Assembly: GCA_025350645.1 (NCBI GenBank)
Contig: JANXXM010000156.1
Location: forward strand, 1 to 36,476
Length of the DNA stretch: 36,476 nt
Origin: Ferruginibacter sp.
Lineage (GTDB): Bacteria; Bacteroidota; Bacteroidia; Chitinophagales; Chitinophagaceae
Direction: 5' to 3'
The translations under genes and the position numbers were made by a program. The notes beneath the pieces are model-generated. The model ran no database searches. It had not been told where the DNA came from and saw nothing but the letters and a program-made list of their open reading frames with translations. The stretch's first letter is position 1. Each line of letters starts with the position of its first letter. Below are positions 10,050 through 17,453 of this stretch, piece after piece.

Positions 10050-10508
10050 ATGAGTGCAGATGCTTTAATGATTCTTATAATGATGGGAATATTTTTTTTG
10101 CTGGCAGCAATAATGCTTACCGCATACTGGTACACAAAAAAATATAAAAGCAAGATAGGTTTTACGCAGATAATGCTTTTTGTATTTGCATTATTTATTG
10201 CCGGGGCTTACTTTTTCATAAAAAATTTGGGTAATAATGAAAGAGAGAAAATAGTGAAAAATATCATGATAAAAAGTGTAGTTACCCGCATTAGTTTTGA
10301 TACACACAAGCCCTACTTTAAAAATATGACACTGGCAGACGGTCAATATTTACCCATGCCGGAGAATATGAACAATGTAGTGCTTGTAGGTGATAGCATT
10401 TACAAAAATGCCGGAGAAAATTATTATACTATTGTGAGTAGTACCAATAAAACAACCACAATATTTAAAGTGAAAACACCTACCAGAATACTGGGAAAAC
10501 AACAATAA
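10050..10508 (+). CDS. Hypothetical membrane protein with two N-terminal transmembrane helices
   Basis: The 152-residue protein is not recognised. Two hydrophobic helices (LMILIMMGIFFLLAAIMLTA, residues about 6-25, and IMLFVFALFIAGAYFFI, about 41-57) are separated by a basic loop KKYKSKIG. A soluble C-terminal half of about 90 residues follows, rich in beta-forming residues (VVTRISFDTHKPYFKNM, NNVVLVGDSIYKNAGENYYTIVS). The positive loop places the N- and C-termini probably outside the cytoplasm. The ATG at 10050 is the first possible start. The stop is only 5 bases from the end of the convergent gldA. No domain could be named. Confidence 0.7.
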   Translation: MSADALMILIMMGIFFLLAAIMLTAYWYTKKYKSKIGFTQIMLFVFALFIAGAYFFIKNLGNNEREKIVKNIMIKSVVTRISFDTHKPYFKNMTLADGQYLPMPENMNNVVLVGDSIYKNAGENYYTIVSSTNKTTTIFKVKTPTRILGKQQ

Positions 10509-10513
10509 CTACT

Positions 10514-11419
10514 TTAGTTTGTTAAACTGCGAAATACTTCTTCCAAGCTATTGTTTTGTGTTTGCAAAGAAACAATATTTAGGTTTTTATCTATAGATAA
10601 TTGTAACAATTGTTTACGTACTGCATCTGGCTGTGCGGTAGTCAATTGAAAATGATCTGCAAATAATTGCTGCACGGTATCAACGTTTTTGAGTTGTTGT
10701 AATATATTTATTTCTATTTTTTCTTTAAAGCTTACTGCAACAATATTGGTATCAGATTTAATTTTTTGAAGATTTACTAAACTATCATCTGCTACAATAT
10801 TTCCTTTGTTAATAATAATTATCCTGTCGCAGATGGCTTCTACTTCCTGTAGAATATGTGAGGAAAAAAGTACTGTTTTATTTACGGCCAAGGCTTTTAT
10901 AACGTTTCGTATTTCTATAATCTGGTTAGGATCTAGCCCGGATGTTGGCTCGTCTAATATTAACACTTCGGGCTCATGTATGAGTGCCGCAGCAAGCCCC
11001 ACCCGCTGTTTGTACCCTTTGCTTAGCTGCCCAGTTTTTTTGTGTGCTTCCAGCGATAGACCCACCGTTTTAATAATGGCTTCTACTTTTTCGCTGGCAT
11101 TTTTAAGCTGGTGAATGCTTGCTATAAAATGAAGGTATTCCCGCACATACATGTCAGCATATAACGGGTTTGATTCCGGTAGATAGCCAATCTTTTTTTT
11201 ACTATCTCTATTATACTTTGATACTTGTAAACCGCTCACCGTAATGGAACCTGCATCTGCATTCAAATATCCGGTAATCATTTTCATTGTGGTAGATTTG
11301 CCTGCACCATTTGGCCCAAGAAAACCAACGATTTCCCCTCTATTTACATTAAAAGAAATATTGTTTACCGCTTTTTGTGTGCCGTATGTTTTAGTAAGGT
11401 TGGTAATTGAAATTGACAT
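10514..11419 (-). CDS. gldA: GldA-type gliding-motility-associated ABC transporter ATPase
   Basis: This 301-residue ABC ATPase has Walker A GPNGAGKST (near residue 35), the Q-loop region YLPESNPLYADMYVREYL, signature LSKGYKQRVGLA, Walker B VLILDEPTSGLDP and switch His in FSSHILQEVEAICDR. The segment LPESNPLYADMYVREYLHFI and the C-terminal extension ending NNSLEEVFRSLTN match the GldA subfamily of Bacteroidota, the ATPase of the GldAFG transporter needed for gliding in Flavobacterium. GldF and GldG permeases are not in this window; the neighbour downstream is convergent and the upstream neighbour is cysN. Other ABC-2 exporters of this subfamily cannot be fully excluded, so the symbol is a homology call, not evidence of motility. 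Confidence 0.85.
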   Translation of the reverse strand: MSISITNLTKTYGTQKAVNNISFNVNRGEIVGFLGPNGAGKSTTMKMITGYLNADAGSITVSGLQVSKYNRDSKKKIGYLPESNPLYADMYVREYLHFIASIHQLKNASEKVEAIIKTVGLSLEAHKKTGQLSKGYKQRVGLAAALIHEPEVLILDEPTSGLDPNQIIEIRNVIKALAVNKTVLFSSHILQEVEAICDRIIIINKGNIVADDSLVNLQKIKSDTNIVAVSFKEKIEINILQQLKNVDTVQQLFADHFQLTTAQPDAVRKQLLQLSIDKNLNIVSLQTQNNSLEEVFRSLTN

Positions 11420-11541
11420 CTTTCTTAAAATATTAAACTTGTTATTTCACGCAATTTATTAAAGTAAACTGGTTTTTATTTAATGCGTCTAAAATTCAGA
11501 ACATAATAATATAGTAAAACAACACATATTCCATTTCATTT

Positions 11542-12789
11542 TTACACCTCCACAAACCCCACACCTACCGTTTTATTGCTAAACTTATCTATTAAAATAA
11601 AAACCCCATTGACAGGAACATCATTATAATCATCAGCAAAAACAGGCTGTGCTGTTTTTAAACTTATTTTACCAATGTCGTTTAGTTTAAAGTTTGTAAC
11701 TGTTTTGTTTTCTTCCATCGTTTTCATATTTATTACGGTATTTAAGGAAACAATTTTTGCAGTTGTGCTGTTTACTCCGTGTTGTAGCAAATAAGTTTTA
11801 TTATTTTCCAAAGGTGCATCATCCAGCCATGCGATGGTAGCATTAAAATTTGTAAGCAGTTTATAATTATTATTGGCTGCTACTATCATATTCCCCCTAC
11901 TTATGTCAATATCTTTTTCCAGCTCCAGCAAAACACTTTCGCCGGCAACTGCAGCAGCTATTTTTTTTTCGCCTCGGTGTATACTTTTTATTATAGATTT
12001 TTTTAAAGAAGGCAATACGGTTATTTCATCTCCCTCTGCAAATGTGCCCGAAGCTATCTTGCCTGCATAGCCCCTAAAATCATGATATGCATCATTGTGC
12101 GGGCGTATTACTAATTGCACCGGAAACCTCGCTGGTTGCTTTTTATCCATTTCATGCACGGGTAATTTTTCCAGGTAGTTTAAAAGCGTTTCCCCTTTAT
12201 ACCACTCCATATTTGCGGAAACGCTTACCACATTATCGCCATACTTTGCAGATATGGGAATGAAAACAACCTTGCCTTTAAAGTTTATTTTTTCTACCAA
12301 ATCTTCTGCATTTTTTTTTATAGTTGTAAAAATATTTTCTTCATAGCTCACCATATCCATTTTATTAATGCATATAAAAACAGTTGTTAACCGGAGCAAA
12401 GAAAAAATAGATAGGTGCCGCCTGGTTTGCTCCCATACGCCATTTCGTGCATCTATTAAAACGATGGCTGTTTCTGCATTGGATGCACCGGTAATCATAT
12501 TCCTGGTGTACTCCACATGCCCCGGCGTATCTGCAATAATATATTTTCTGTTTTCTGTATTAAAATAAATATGTGCTACATCTATTGTAATGCCCTGCTC
12601 TCTTTCCGCTATTAATCCATCTGTAAGCAGAGAAAGATCTACAAAGCTTAGCCCTTTTCTTTTACTAATGCTTTCTACTGCTTCCAGTTTATCTTTTGTT
12701 ACAGATTTTGTATCGTAGAGTAACCGGCCTATCAAACTGCTTTTACCATCATCTACACTGCCTGCGGTTGCTATTTTTAAAATATCCAT
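11542..12789 (-). CDS. cysN: Sulfate adenylyltransferase large subunit (GTPase)
   Basis: CysN is the GTPase subunit of ATP sulfurylase, driving formation of adenosine 5'-phosphosulfate by CysD. The 415-residue protein has the translation-factor-like GTPase domain: P-loop AGSVDDGKSSLIGRLLYDTK, G2 region TDGLIAEREQGITIDVAH, G3 DTPGHVEYTRNMITGASNA and G4 NKMD, followed by two beta-barrel domains. It ends after the barrels, so there is no fused APS kinase (CysC). It is the last gene of the leftward cys cluster, separated from cysD by a TauE-type permease, whereas cysD and cysN are usually adjacent. The leader between tauE and cysN is about 60 bases with no obvious promoter. Confidence 0.96.
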   Translation of the reverse strand: MDILKIATAGSVDDGKSSLIGRLLYDTKSVTKDKLEAVESISKRKGLSFVDLSLLTDGLIAEREQGITIDVAHIYFNTENRKYIIADTPGHVEYTRNMITGASNAETAIVLIDARNGVWEQTRRHLSIFSLLRLTTVFICINKMDMVSYEENIFTTIKKNAEDLVEKINFKGKVVFIPISAKYGDNVVSVSANMEWYKGETLLNYLEKLPVHEMDKKQPARFPVQLVIRPHNDAYHDFRGYAGKIASGTFAEGDEITVLPSLKKSIIKSIHRGEKKIAAAVAGESVLLELEKDIDISRGNMIVAANNNYKLLTNFNATIAWLDDAPLENNKTYLLQHGVNSTTAKIVSLNTVINMKTMEENKTVTNFKLNDIGKISLKTAQPVFADDYNDVPVNGVFILIDKFSNKTVGVGFVEV

Positions 12790-12851
12790 TTTTATTTTTT
12801 AAAGAATTATCCTATAAATCTATTTTATACATTCCATTTGCTAACATGATT

Positions 12852-13823
12852 TTATAAACTTTTTATAACCATACGCACGCTCCAGATTATTATTAGCAAC
12901 CCTACGCAAATAAGCATTGTTTTGCGGGGCAATTTACCTGATAATTTTGCTGCCAGTGGTGCCGCCACCGAACCTCCAATGAGCAAACCTGCAACAATAT
13001 TTAAATGGCTTACTCCCACAGCTATAAAAAAAGTAAGTGCGCTTACAAGCGTTACAAAAAACTCCGAAAGACTTACTGTGCCTATGGTGTAGCGTGGTGA
13101 TTTTCCTTTAGCAATAAGTGTGCTTGTAACGATAGGCCCCCAGCCGCCGCCACCAAACGAATCACAAAAACCACCCATAGCACCCAGCCAGCCTACTCTT
13201 TTTAATTTGCTATTTTTTGCCTGCAGCTGAAATGCTTTTATTAATATTTTTAAACCTAAAAACATAGCGTATACCGCCACGAGCGGCATTAGCCATTTGC
13301 CATATTTTTCTCCTAAAAAAACGAGGAGCAATGCACCAAGTACTGCACCAATTACCCCAGGTATTACTAGGTGTTTAAATAGTTTTTTATTTACGTTACC
13401 AAATTTGTAATGGCTATAGCCAGATATGCCTGTCGTAAATATTTCTGAGGTGTGTATGGCAGCACTTACTGCCACTGGGTTTATACCCAAACTCATTAAG
13501 CAGGTAGCAGAGGTAACGCCGTAACCCATGCCAAGGCTGCCATCTACCATTTGGGCAATAAAACCCGCTATTATAAAAAACAATAATTGCAGGTTTATAA
13601 ATGGTTTTGCATGCAGCCAAAGTGTTTGCAGGCTGTTTATTTTAAAATAAGAAACTGCACAAAAACCAAGTACCAATACGCTAAAAAGTATAATTAATGC
13701 GGTAGTTATTTTTTTCCATTTTACCTCATCGTTTTTTATACTGGCAGTGGTAGCTGCTGTATTATTTTGTTCTATTACAAATACGGGCTTTGCTGTTTTT
13801 TTATTTTCGGTTATCAGTTGCAT
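12852..13823 (-). CDS. TauE/SafE family anion permease in the cys cluster
   Basis: With the start at 13823 (an ATG at 13850 adds nine residues) the protein has about 323 residues, with a polar N-terminal tail, then a helix (TTALIILFSVLVLGFCAVSY) and the TauE/SafE core. The two family glycine-rich repeats are visible: QMVDGSLGMGYGVTSAT and GGFCDSFGGGGWGPIVTSTL. Around eight membrane helices are expected. The family transports sulfite, sulfonates or related anions across the inner membrane. Its place between cysD and cysN suggests a sulfur oxyanion, either sulfate uptake or sulfite export; which one is an inference from context only. The unusual long N-terminal cytoplasmic tail of about 40 residues has no recognised domain. 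Confidence 0.9.
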   Translation of the reverse strand: MQLITENKKTAKPVFVIEQNNTAATTASIKNDEVKWKKITTALIILFSVLVLGFCAVSYFKINSLQTLWLHAKPFINLQLLFFIIAGFIAQMVDGSLGMGYGVTSATCLMSLGINPVAVSAAIHTSEIFTTGISGYSHYKFGNVNKKLFKHLVIPGVIGAVLGALLLVFLGEKYGKWLMPLVAVYAMFLGLKILIKAFQLQAKNSKLKRVGWLGAMGGFCDSFGGGGWGPIVTSTLIAKGKSPRYTIGTVSLSEFFVTLVSALTFFIAVGVSHLNIVAGLLIGGSVAAPLAAKLSGKLPRKTMLICVGLLIIIWSVRMVIKSL

Positions 13824-13868
13824 ATATAAATATTGCTGGTAAAAGTTCAATATTATTTCTAAAGTTGA

Positions 13869-13965
13869 GCATGGCAGGGATAGCAGCGAAAATCCTTTTT
13901 TCTTTGCAAAGACGGCTTATCTATAATAAGGCGAAAGAAAAAAGATTGTAGCGGATAGCCCGTGC
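13869..13965 (+). ncRNA. Long imperfect hairpin with A-G mismatches, candidate structured RNA
   Basis: Between cysD and tauE lies an inverted repeat of about 85 bases. An inner stem pairs TTTTTTCTTT (13896-13905) with AAAGAAAAAA (13934-13943), extended by AATC/GATT and capped by CTTAT/ATAAG (13916-13920 with 13926-13930). In the outer stem, GGGATAGCAGCGAA (13877-13890) faces GTAGCGGATAGCCC (13948-13961). Counting outwards, pairs alternate with mismatches at 90/948, 88/950, 85/953, 83/955, 80/958 and then 76/962 (all plus 13800 or 13000 respectively), and each of these mismatches is A opposite G on the plus strand. The motif resembles dispersed intergenic palindromes of Bacteroidota, possibly the Flavo-1 RNA family. 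I cannot confirm that membership from memory. The plus strand is opposite to the cys genes. Confidence 0.5.
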
Positions 13966-14005
13966 ATTTTGCTAAACAAAGCGCAATGGCTTATGCCCTT
14001 ATATG

Positions 14006-14917
14006 CTAAAAATATCCTTCATTCTTGCGCTTTTCCATTGCAGCTTCAGATCGTTTATCATCAATGCGGGCGCCCCTTTCAGAAATGGTAGCAGCTTTTA
14101 TTTCTTGTATTATCGTATCAATATCTGCAGCTTCGGATAATACTGCTGCGGTACAAGTCATATCTCCTACGGTTCTAAATCTTACGGTAGCTTCAAAAAC
14201 GGTTTCATCTTTAGTGGTATTTAAAAATGGGGAGTGTGGCCAGTACATTCCGTCCCGTTCTATCACATTTCTTTTATGGCTAAAATATACTGAGGGTATG
14301 GCGAGCGCTTCTTCTTTTATATAGTTCCACACATCCAGCTCCGTCCAATTAGATATAGGAAACACCCTTACGTTTTCGCCGGTATTTATTTTTCCGTTGA
14401 GTATATCAAACAATTCCGACCGCTGTTTTTTGGCATCCCATTGTCCAAAATTATCCCTTACAGAAAATATTCTTTCTTTGGCTCTTGCTTTTTCTTCATC
14501 CCGCCTTGCACCGCCTATGCAGGCATCTAATTTTAGTTCTTCTATAGCATCCAGCAGCGTTACTGTTTGCAGCACATTTCGGCTAGCATATTTACCGGTT
14601 TCTTCTGTTACTTTGCCTGCATTTATACTTTGCTGTACGTAGCGCACAATTAATTGCATGCCGGTGTGTGCAGCCAGCCAGTCTCTAAAAATAATAGTTT
14701 CTTTAAAATTATGGCCAGTATCTATATGCAGCATAGCAAAGGGTGGCCTTGCAGGATAAAATGCTTTTTGTATAAGGTGCACCAGGGTTATTGAATCTTT
14801 GCCGCCAGAAAAAAGTAATACCGGTTTTTCAAATTGTGCAGCAACTTCTCTTATAATGTAAATGGCTTCATCTTCCAATGCACGTGGAAAAGTATTTACA
14901 TTTTTTTTTGTATGCAT
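14006..14917 (-). CDS. cysD: Sulfate adenylyltransferase small subunit
   Basis: CysD is the catalytic subunit of ATP sulfurylase and forms APS from ATP and sulfate with CysN. The start at 14917 gives 303 residues, near the usual length, and begins MHTKKNVNTFPRALEDEAIY; an ATG at 14953 would add 12 lysine-rich residues. The N-type PP-loop motif LFSGGKDSITLVHL is intact, followed by FAMLHIDTGHNFKETI, the conserved CIGGARRDEEKARAKERIFS, FPISNWTELDVWNYI and RFRTVGDMTCTAAV. All signature segments of CysD are present, ending KRKNEGYF as is typical. It lies 39 bases after cysH, probably co-transcribed, and is followed by a structured hairpin before the permease gene. Confidence 0.97.
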   Translation of the reverse strand: MHTKKNVNTFPRALEDEAIYIIREVAAQFEKPVLLFSGGKDSITLVHLIQKAFYPARPPFAMLHIDTGHNFKETIIFRDWLAAHTGMQLIVRYVQQSINAGKVTEETGKYASRNVLQTVTLLDAIEELKLDACIGGARRDEEKARAKERIFSVRDNFGQWDAKKQRSELFDILNGKINTGENVRVFPISNWTELDVWNYIKEEALAIPSVYFSHKRNVIERDGMYWPHSPFLNTTKDETVFEATVRFRTVGDMTCTAAVLSEAADIDTIIQEIKAATISERGARIDDKRSEAAMEKRKNEGYF

Positions 14918-14956
14918 TAATATCTTTTTTGAAATTATTTTTTTATGCTGCATTTA

Positions 14957-15652
14957 TCATGAAATATGCAGCCCGCATTCTTTATGAGAATCTTCCCACC
15001 ACCACCTGCCTGCCCTTGCGTCTTCGCCTGCAATTATTGCCCTTGTACAGGGTGCACAACCAATACTTACAAAACCTTTATCGTGTAATTTATTATAAGG
15101 CACTTTATTTTCTTTTATGTAGTTAATAACATCTTCGTACGAATAATGCAGCAGCGGATTTATTTTGTACATTTTTTTATCTTGCAGCCATTCTACGAAT
15201 GGTATACTTTTTCTATGCTCTGTTTGTGAGGCTCTTAATCCTGTTATCCAAACATCTGTATTTTCCAGTGCATTTTTTAATGGCGCTACTTTTCTTACAA
15301 AGCAGCAGGCTTGCCGGTTTGCTACAGATTCGTGAAAACCATTTATACCGTTTTCGCTCACCATTTTTTGTACTGCACCTGCATCAGGAAAATAAACAGT
15401 AATAGGAATTTTGTATTTTTCAATGGTTATATCCAGCAGGTCATATGTCTCATAAAAAAGTCTACCGGTATCCAGCGTAAAAACAGCAATGGGTATTTGG
15501 TGCCGGGCAATGATGTCCGTTAATAACTGATCTTCCTCCCCCAGTGCAGATGAAAATTTTACCCTGCCTGCAAACATATTTGCAGTATGCAGCAACGCTT
15601 CCTGCAAGGGCAATTCTTCGTATAAATTTTGTAAAACCTCCAACTTATCCAT
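14957..15652 (-). CDS. cysH: Phosphoadenylyl/adenylyl-sulfate reductase (Fe-S, APS-type)
   Basis: CysH reduces APS or PAPS to sulfite in assimilatory sulfate reduction. Starting at 15652 the protein has 231 residues. The PP-loop-like segment SSALGEEDQLLTDII and FTLDTGRLFYETYDLL mark the family. The cluster cysteines are present as a CC pair (QACCFVRKVAPLK) and a CxxC (IGCAPCTRA), the pattern of enzymes with a 4Fe-4S cluster that normally use APS directly. This agrees with the absence of an APS kinase in the cluster. The catalytic C-terminal ECGLH motif is intact. It is the first gene of the leftward cluster, with a good promoter and a palindrome immediately upstream. Confidence 0.95.
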   Translation of the reverse strand: MDKLEVLQNLYEELPLQEALLHTANMFAGRVKFSSALGEEDQLLTDIIARHQIPIAVFTLDTGRLFYETYDLLDITIEKYKIPITVYFPDAGAVQKMVSENGINGFHESVANRQACCFVRKVAPLKNALENTDVWITGLRASQTEHRKSIPFVEWLQDKKMYKINPLLHYSYEDVINYIKENKVPYNKLHDKGFVSIGCAPCTRAIIAGEDARAGRWWWEDSHKECGLHIS

Positions 15653-15676
15653 GTTTGCGCTGTAATTTTTTAAAAC

Positions 15677-15712
15677 CAAAGATAAGGAAATAGTATTTAC
15701 TATACTAATTAG
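15677..15712 (-). promoter_or_regulatory. cysH promoter with overlapping palindromic operator-like site
   Basis: On the minus strand a perfect TAnnTTTG -7 element (TATCTTTG, 15677-15684) lies 24 bases before the cysH ATG. Five bases upstream of it is a perfect inverted repeat, ATAGTA-TT-TACTAT in plus-strand reading (15690-15703), followed by a second small palindrome CTAATTAG (15705-15712). Together they cover the spacer and the -33 region, where no TTG is seen. A protein bound here would block or, with a poor -33, activate the promoter. The regulator is not identified; a sulfur-responsive Rrf2- or Crp-type factor is a guess. Confidence 0.6.
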
Positions 15713-15883
15713 GTAGACTGATGGATTTTTGCCTCCGGCTTTTTTAAAGGATGTTGCTTTTATTTGTAATATTTTTTGAGTGCCTCCAGTGCTTTATAGT
15801 ATGTTGTATTATTTATTGCGTAATTTTATTTGGTTAATTTATTGCCAGTTAAGCTAAAAATCCTCATTTTAAAACTTTGTGAT

Positions 15884-16303
15884 ATGATAAAAATTTTGAC
15901 GGTAACGGGGCTTGCAACCTTTGAGATTTATGCAGCTATTCCAACAGGGTTTGCAATGGGATTAAATGCATGGACTATTTTTTTTGCCAGTCTTGCTGGT
16001 GGCATTGTGGGCTTGTTTATTGCCGCTTTTTTAGGAGATAAAATAAGAAAATGGATAAGCACTTACCGGAAACCAAAAATAGAAAAACCAAAGACAGGGC
16101 TGGTATACAAAATATGGAACAAATATGGTATAGTGGGGCTGGGGTTCTTTGGTACATTTACAGTAGGAGCACCGGTAAGCCTTGCGGTGGGCGTGGGTTT
16201 TAACACACCGCTTATTAAATTAGTTCCCTGGTGCTGCCTGGGTGTTTTTGCCCGTTGTGCTATTTATACCGCCTTAGGTCATTATGGTATGAAATTATTT
16301 TAA
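15884..16303 (+). CDS. Putative small multidrug export (Sm_multidrug_ex) family membrane protein
   Basis: Starting at ATG 15884 the product has 139 residues; an ORF start at 15830 adds 18 residues that do not look like the family. The pattern FEIYAAIPTGFAMGLNAWT followed by a glycine-rich helix (AGGIVGLFIAAFLGD), a basic loop (KIRKWISTYRKPKIEKPKT), and GIVGLGFFGTFTVGAPVSLAVG fits the small multi-drug export family (PF06695), with four predicted helices. The biochemical substrate of this family is not established. The gene is monocistronic in appearance; the next gene, a receiver protein, starts 72 bases downstream on the same strand. Confidence 0.8.
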   Translation: MIKILTVTGLATFEIYAAIPTGFAMGLNAWTIFFASLAGGIVGLFIAAFLGDKIRKWISTYRKPKIEKPKTGLVYKIWNKYGIVGLGFFGTFTVGAPVSLAVGVGFNTPLIKLVPWCCLGVFARCAIYTALGHYGMKLF

Positions 16304-16375
16304 TCAAATTATCCGGTTATACACAATGGTTGTAATGCTGTAAACAGTTTTTCTAATAAAAAAATATAAAACAAT

Positions 16376-16756
16376 ATGAGTAAAAAAAATATAAAAATTT
16401 TAATTGCGGAAGATGAAGGGGATATTTCTTTGTTGCTAAATATCATGCTCAAAAAAGATGATATAAATATTGAGCATGTAAATACGCTGGCAAAAGTCAC
16501 ATTGTTTTTACGATCGCAGGTAGCAGATGTTGTTATTTTAGATAACCGCATGCCGGATGGGATGGGCATAGATTATTTAACAGAACTTAAAAACAATTAT
16601 CCTGAAACAAAAGTAATTATGATGACTGCAAGTACCACAGAGGAGGATAAGGAAAAGGCCATTGCAAATGGTGCAGACATTTTTTTATCTAAACCATTTA
16701 CAAAAGATGAGATAAAAATGGCACTTAATAAACTGGTGCAGTACGATATGGCGTAG
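16376..16756 (+). CDS. Stand-alone response regulator receiver protein (CheY-like)
   Basis: The 126-residue protein is one complete receiver domain with no output domain. The acidic pocket is E12-D13 (LIAEDEGD), the phospho-acceptor is Asp56 in VVILDNRMPDG, the switch threonine is Thr84 in IMMTAS, and the conserved lysine is Lys106 in FLSKPFT. It can therefore be phosphorylated by a histidine kinase, but no kinase lies in the window. It would act through protein contacts, for example within a phosphorelay. Neighbours are a small exporter upstream and a decayed channel gene downstream, which give no hint about its pathway. Confidence 0.92.
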   Translation: MSKKNIKILIAEDEGDISLLLNIMLKKDDINIEHVNTLAKVTLFLRSQVADVVILDNRMPDGMGIDYLTELKNNYPETKVIMMTASTTEEDKEKAIANGADIFLSKPFTKDEIKMALNKLVQYDMA

Positions 16757-16865
16757 TAGATACTTTGTGCAACGATGAACTTAAATTCTTTTTTTGCTGT
16801 ATGTTACTGGTAACTATTTTTAAAGTACCTACCATAATTTATTTATCAATTTATATTTATCATGT

Positions 16866-17438
16866 ATGAAAAAAGAAAGGCTGGTAATATTTAGTGATGG
16901 GGTAATGGCAATTATCATAACGATAATGGTACTGGAAATAAAAGTGCCGCATGGGAAAACACTTGTTATTTTACAACCATTACTACCCGTACTGGTTTCC
17001 TACATACTTAGCTTTGTAAATATTGCTATTTACTGGAATAATCACCATCATCTTTTTATGGCGGTAGAAAAATAGACGGCAGTGTTTTATGGGCCAATAT
17101 CCATTTGTTATTCTGGTTATCGCTTTTTCCATTTGCCACGGGCTGGATGGGAGAAAATCATTTTGCCAAATGGCCAATAATTATTTACGGCATAGTGCTT
17201 ATGATGGCTGGTATAGCCTATACATTTTAGTTCAAAGCTTGCTGGTACTTCATAAAAGGATGATACTATTACTAAGGCAATAGGAGATGATTTTAAAGGA
17301 AAACTTTCTGTATTTATTTATATTGCTTCCATTCCGATGGCATTTATTCATCAGTGGATTTCGCTGGCGCTATATGTTATTGTAGCAGGTATTTGGTTTA
17401 TTCCAGATAAGAGAATAGAGGATAAAATACAGAAATAA
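16866..17438 (+). pseudogene. TMEM175-type potassium channel homologue, broken by three frameshifts
   Basis: Reading across three frames restores a protein of about 190 residues of the bacterial TMEM175 (DUF1211) family. The hallmark RLVIFSDGVMAIIITIMVLEI, which spans two adjoining ten-residue parts, contains the FSD motif of the pore helix. IYWNNHHHLFMAV, HLLFWLSLFPFATGWMGENH and the end ALYVIVAGIWFIPDKRIE follow. The first frame stops at 17073-17075 after an A5 run (17068-17072). The second runs from there to a TAG at 17228-17230, with a shift near 17219-17221. A third shift lies near 17254-17259, after which the frame is open to 17438. With three separate indels the product would be a truncated 69-residue peptide. 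TMEM175 proteins are potassium-selective channels; this copy is almost certainly inactive. Confidence 0.85.
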
Positions 17439-17453
17439 ACAAACCTCTTATTT

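Noticed and set aside
15731-15745. GCCTCCGGC followed by six T, as a terminator
   Set aside because: The stem would be only three base pairs, and the preceding cysH promoter region reads the other way.
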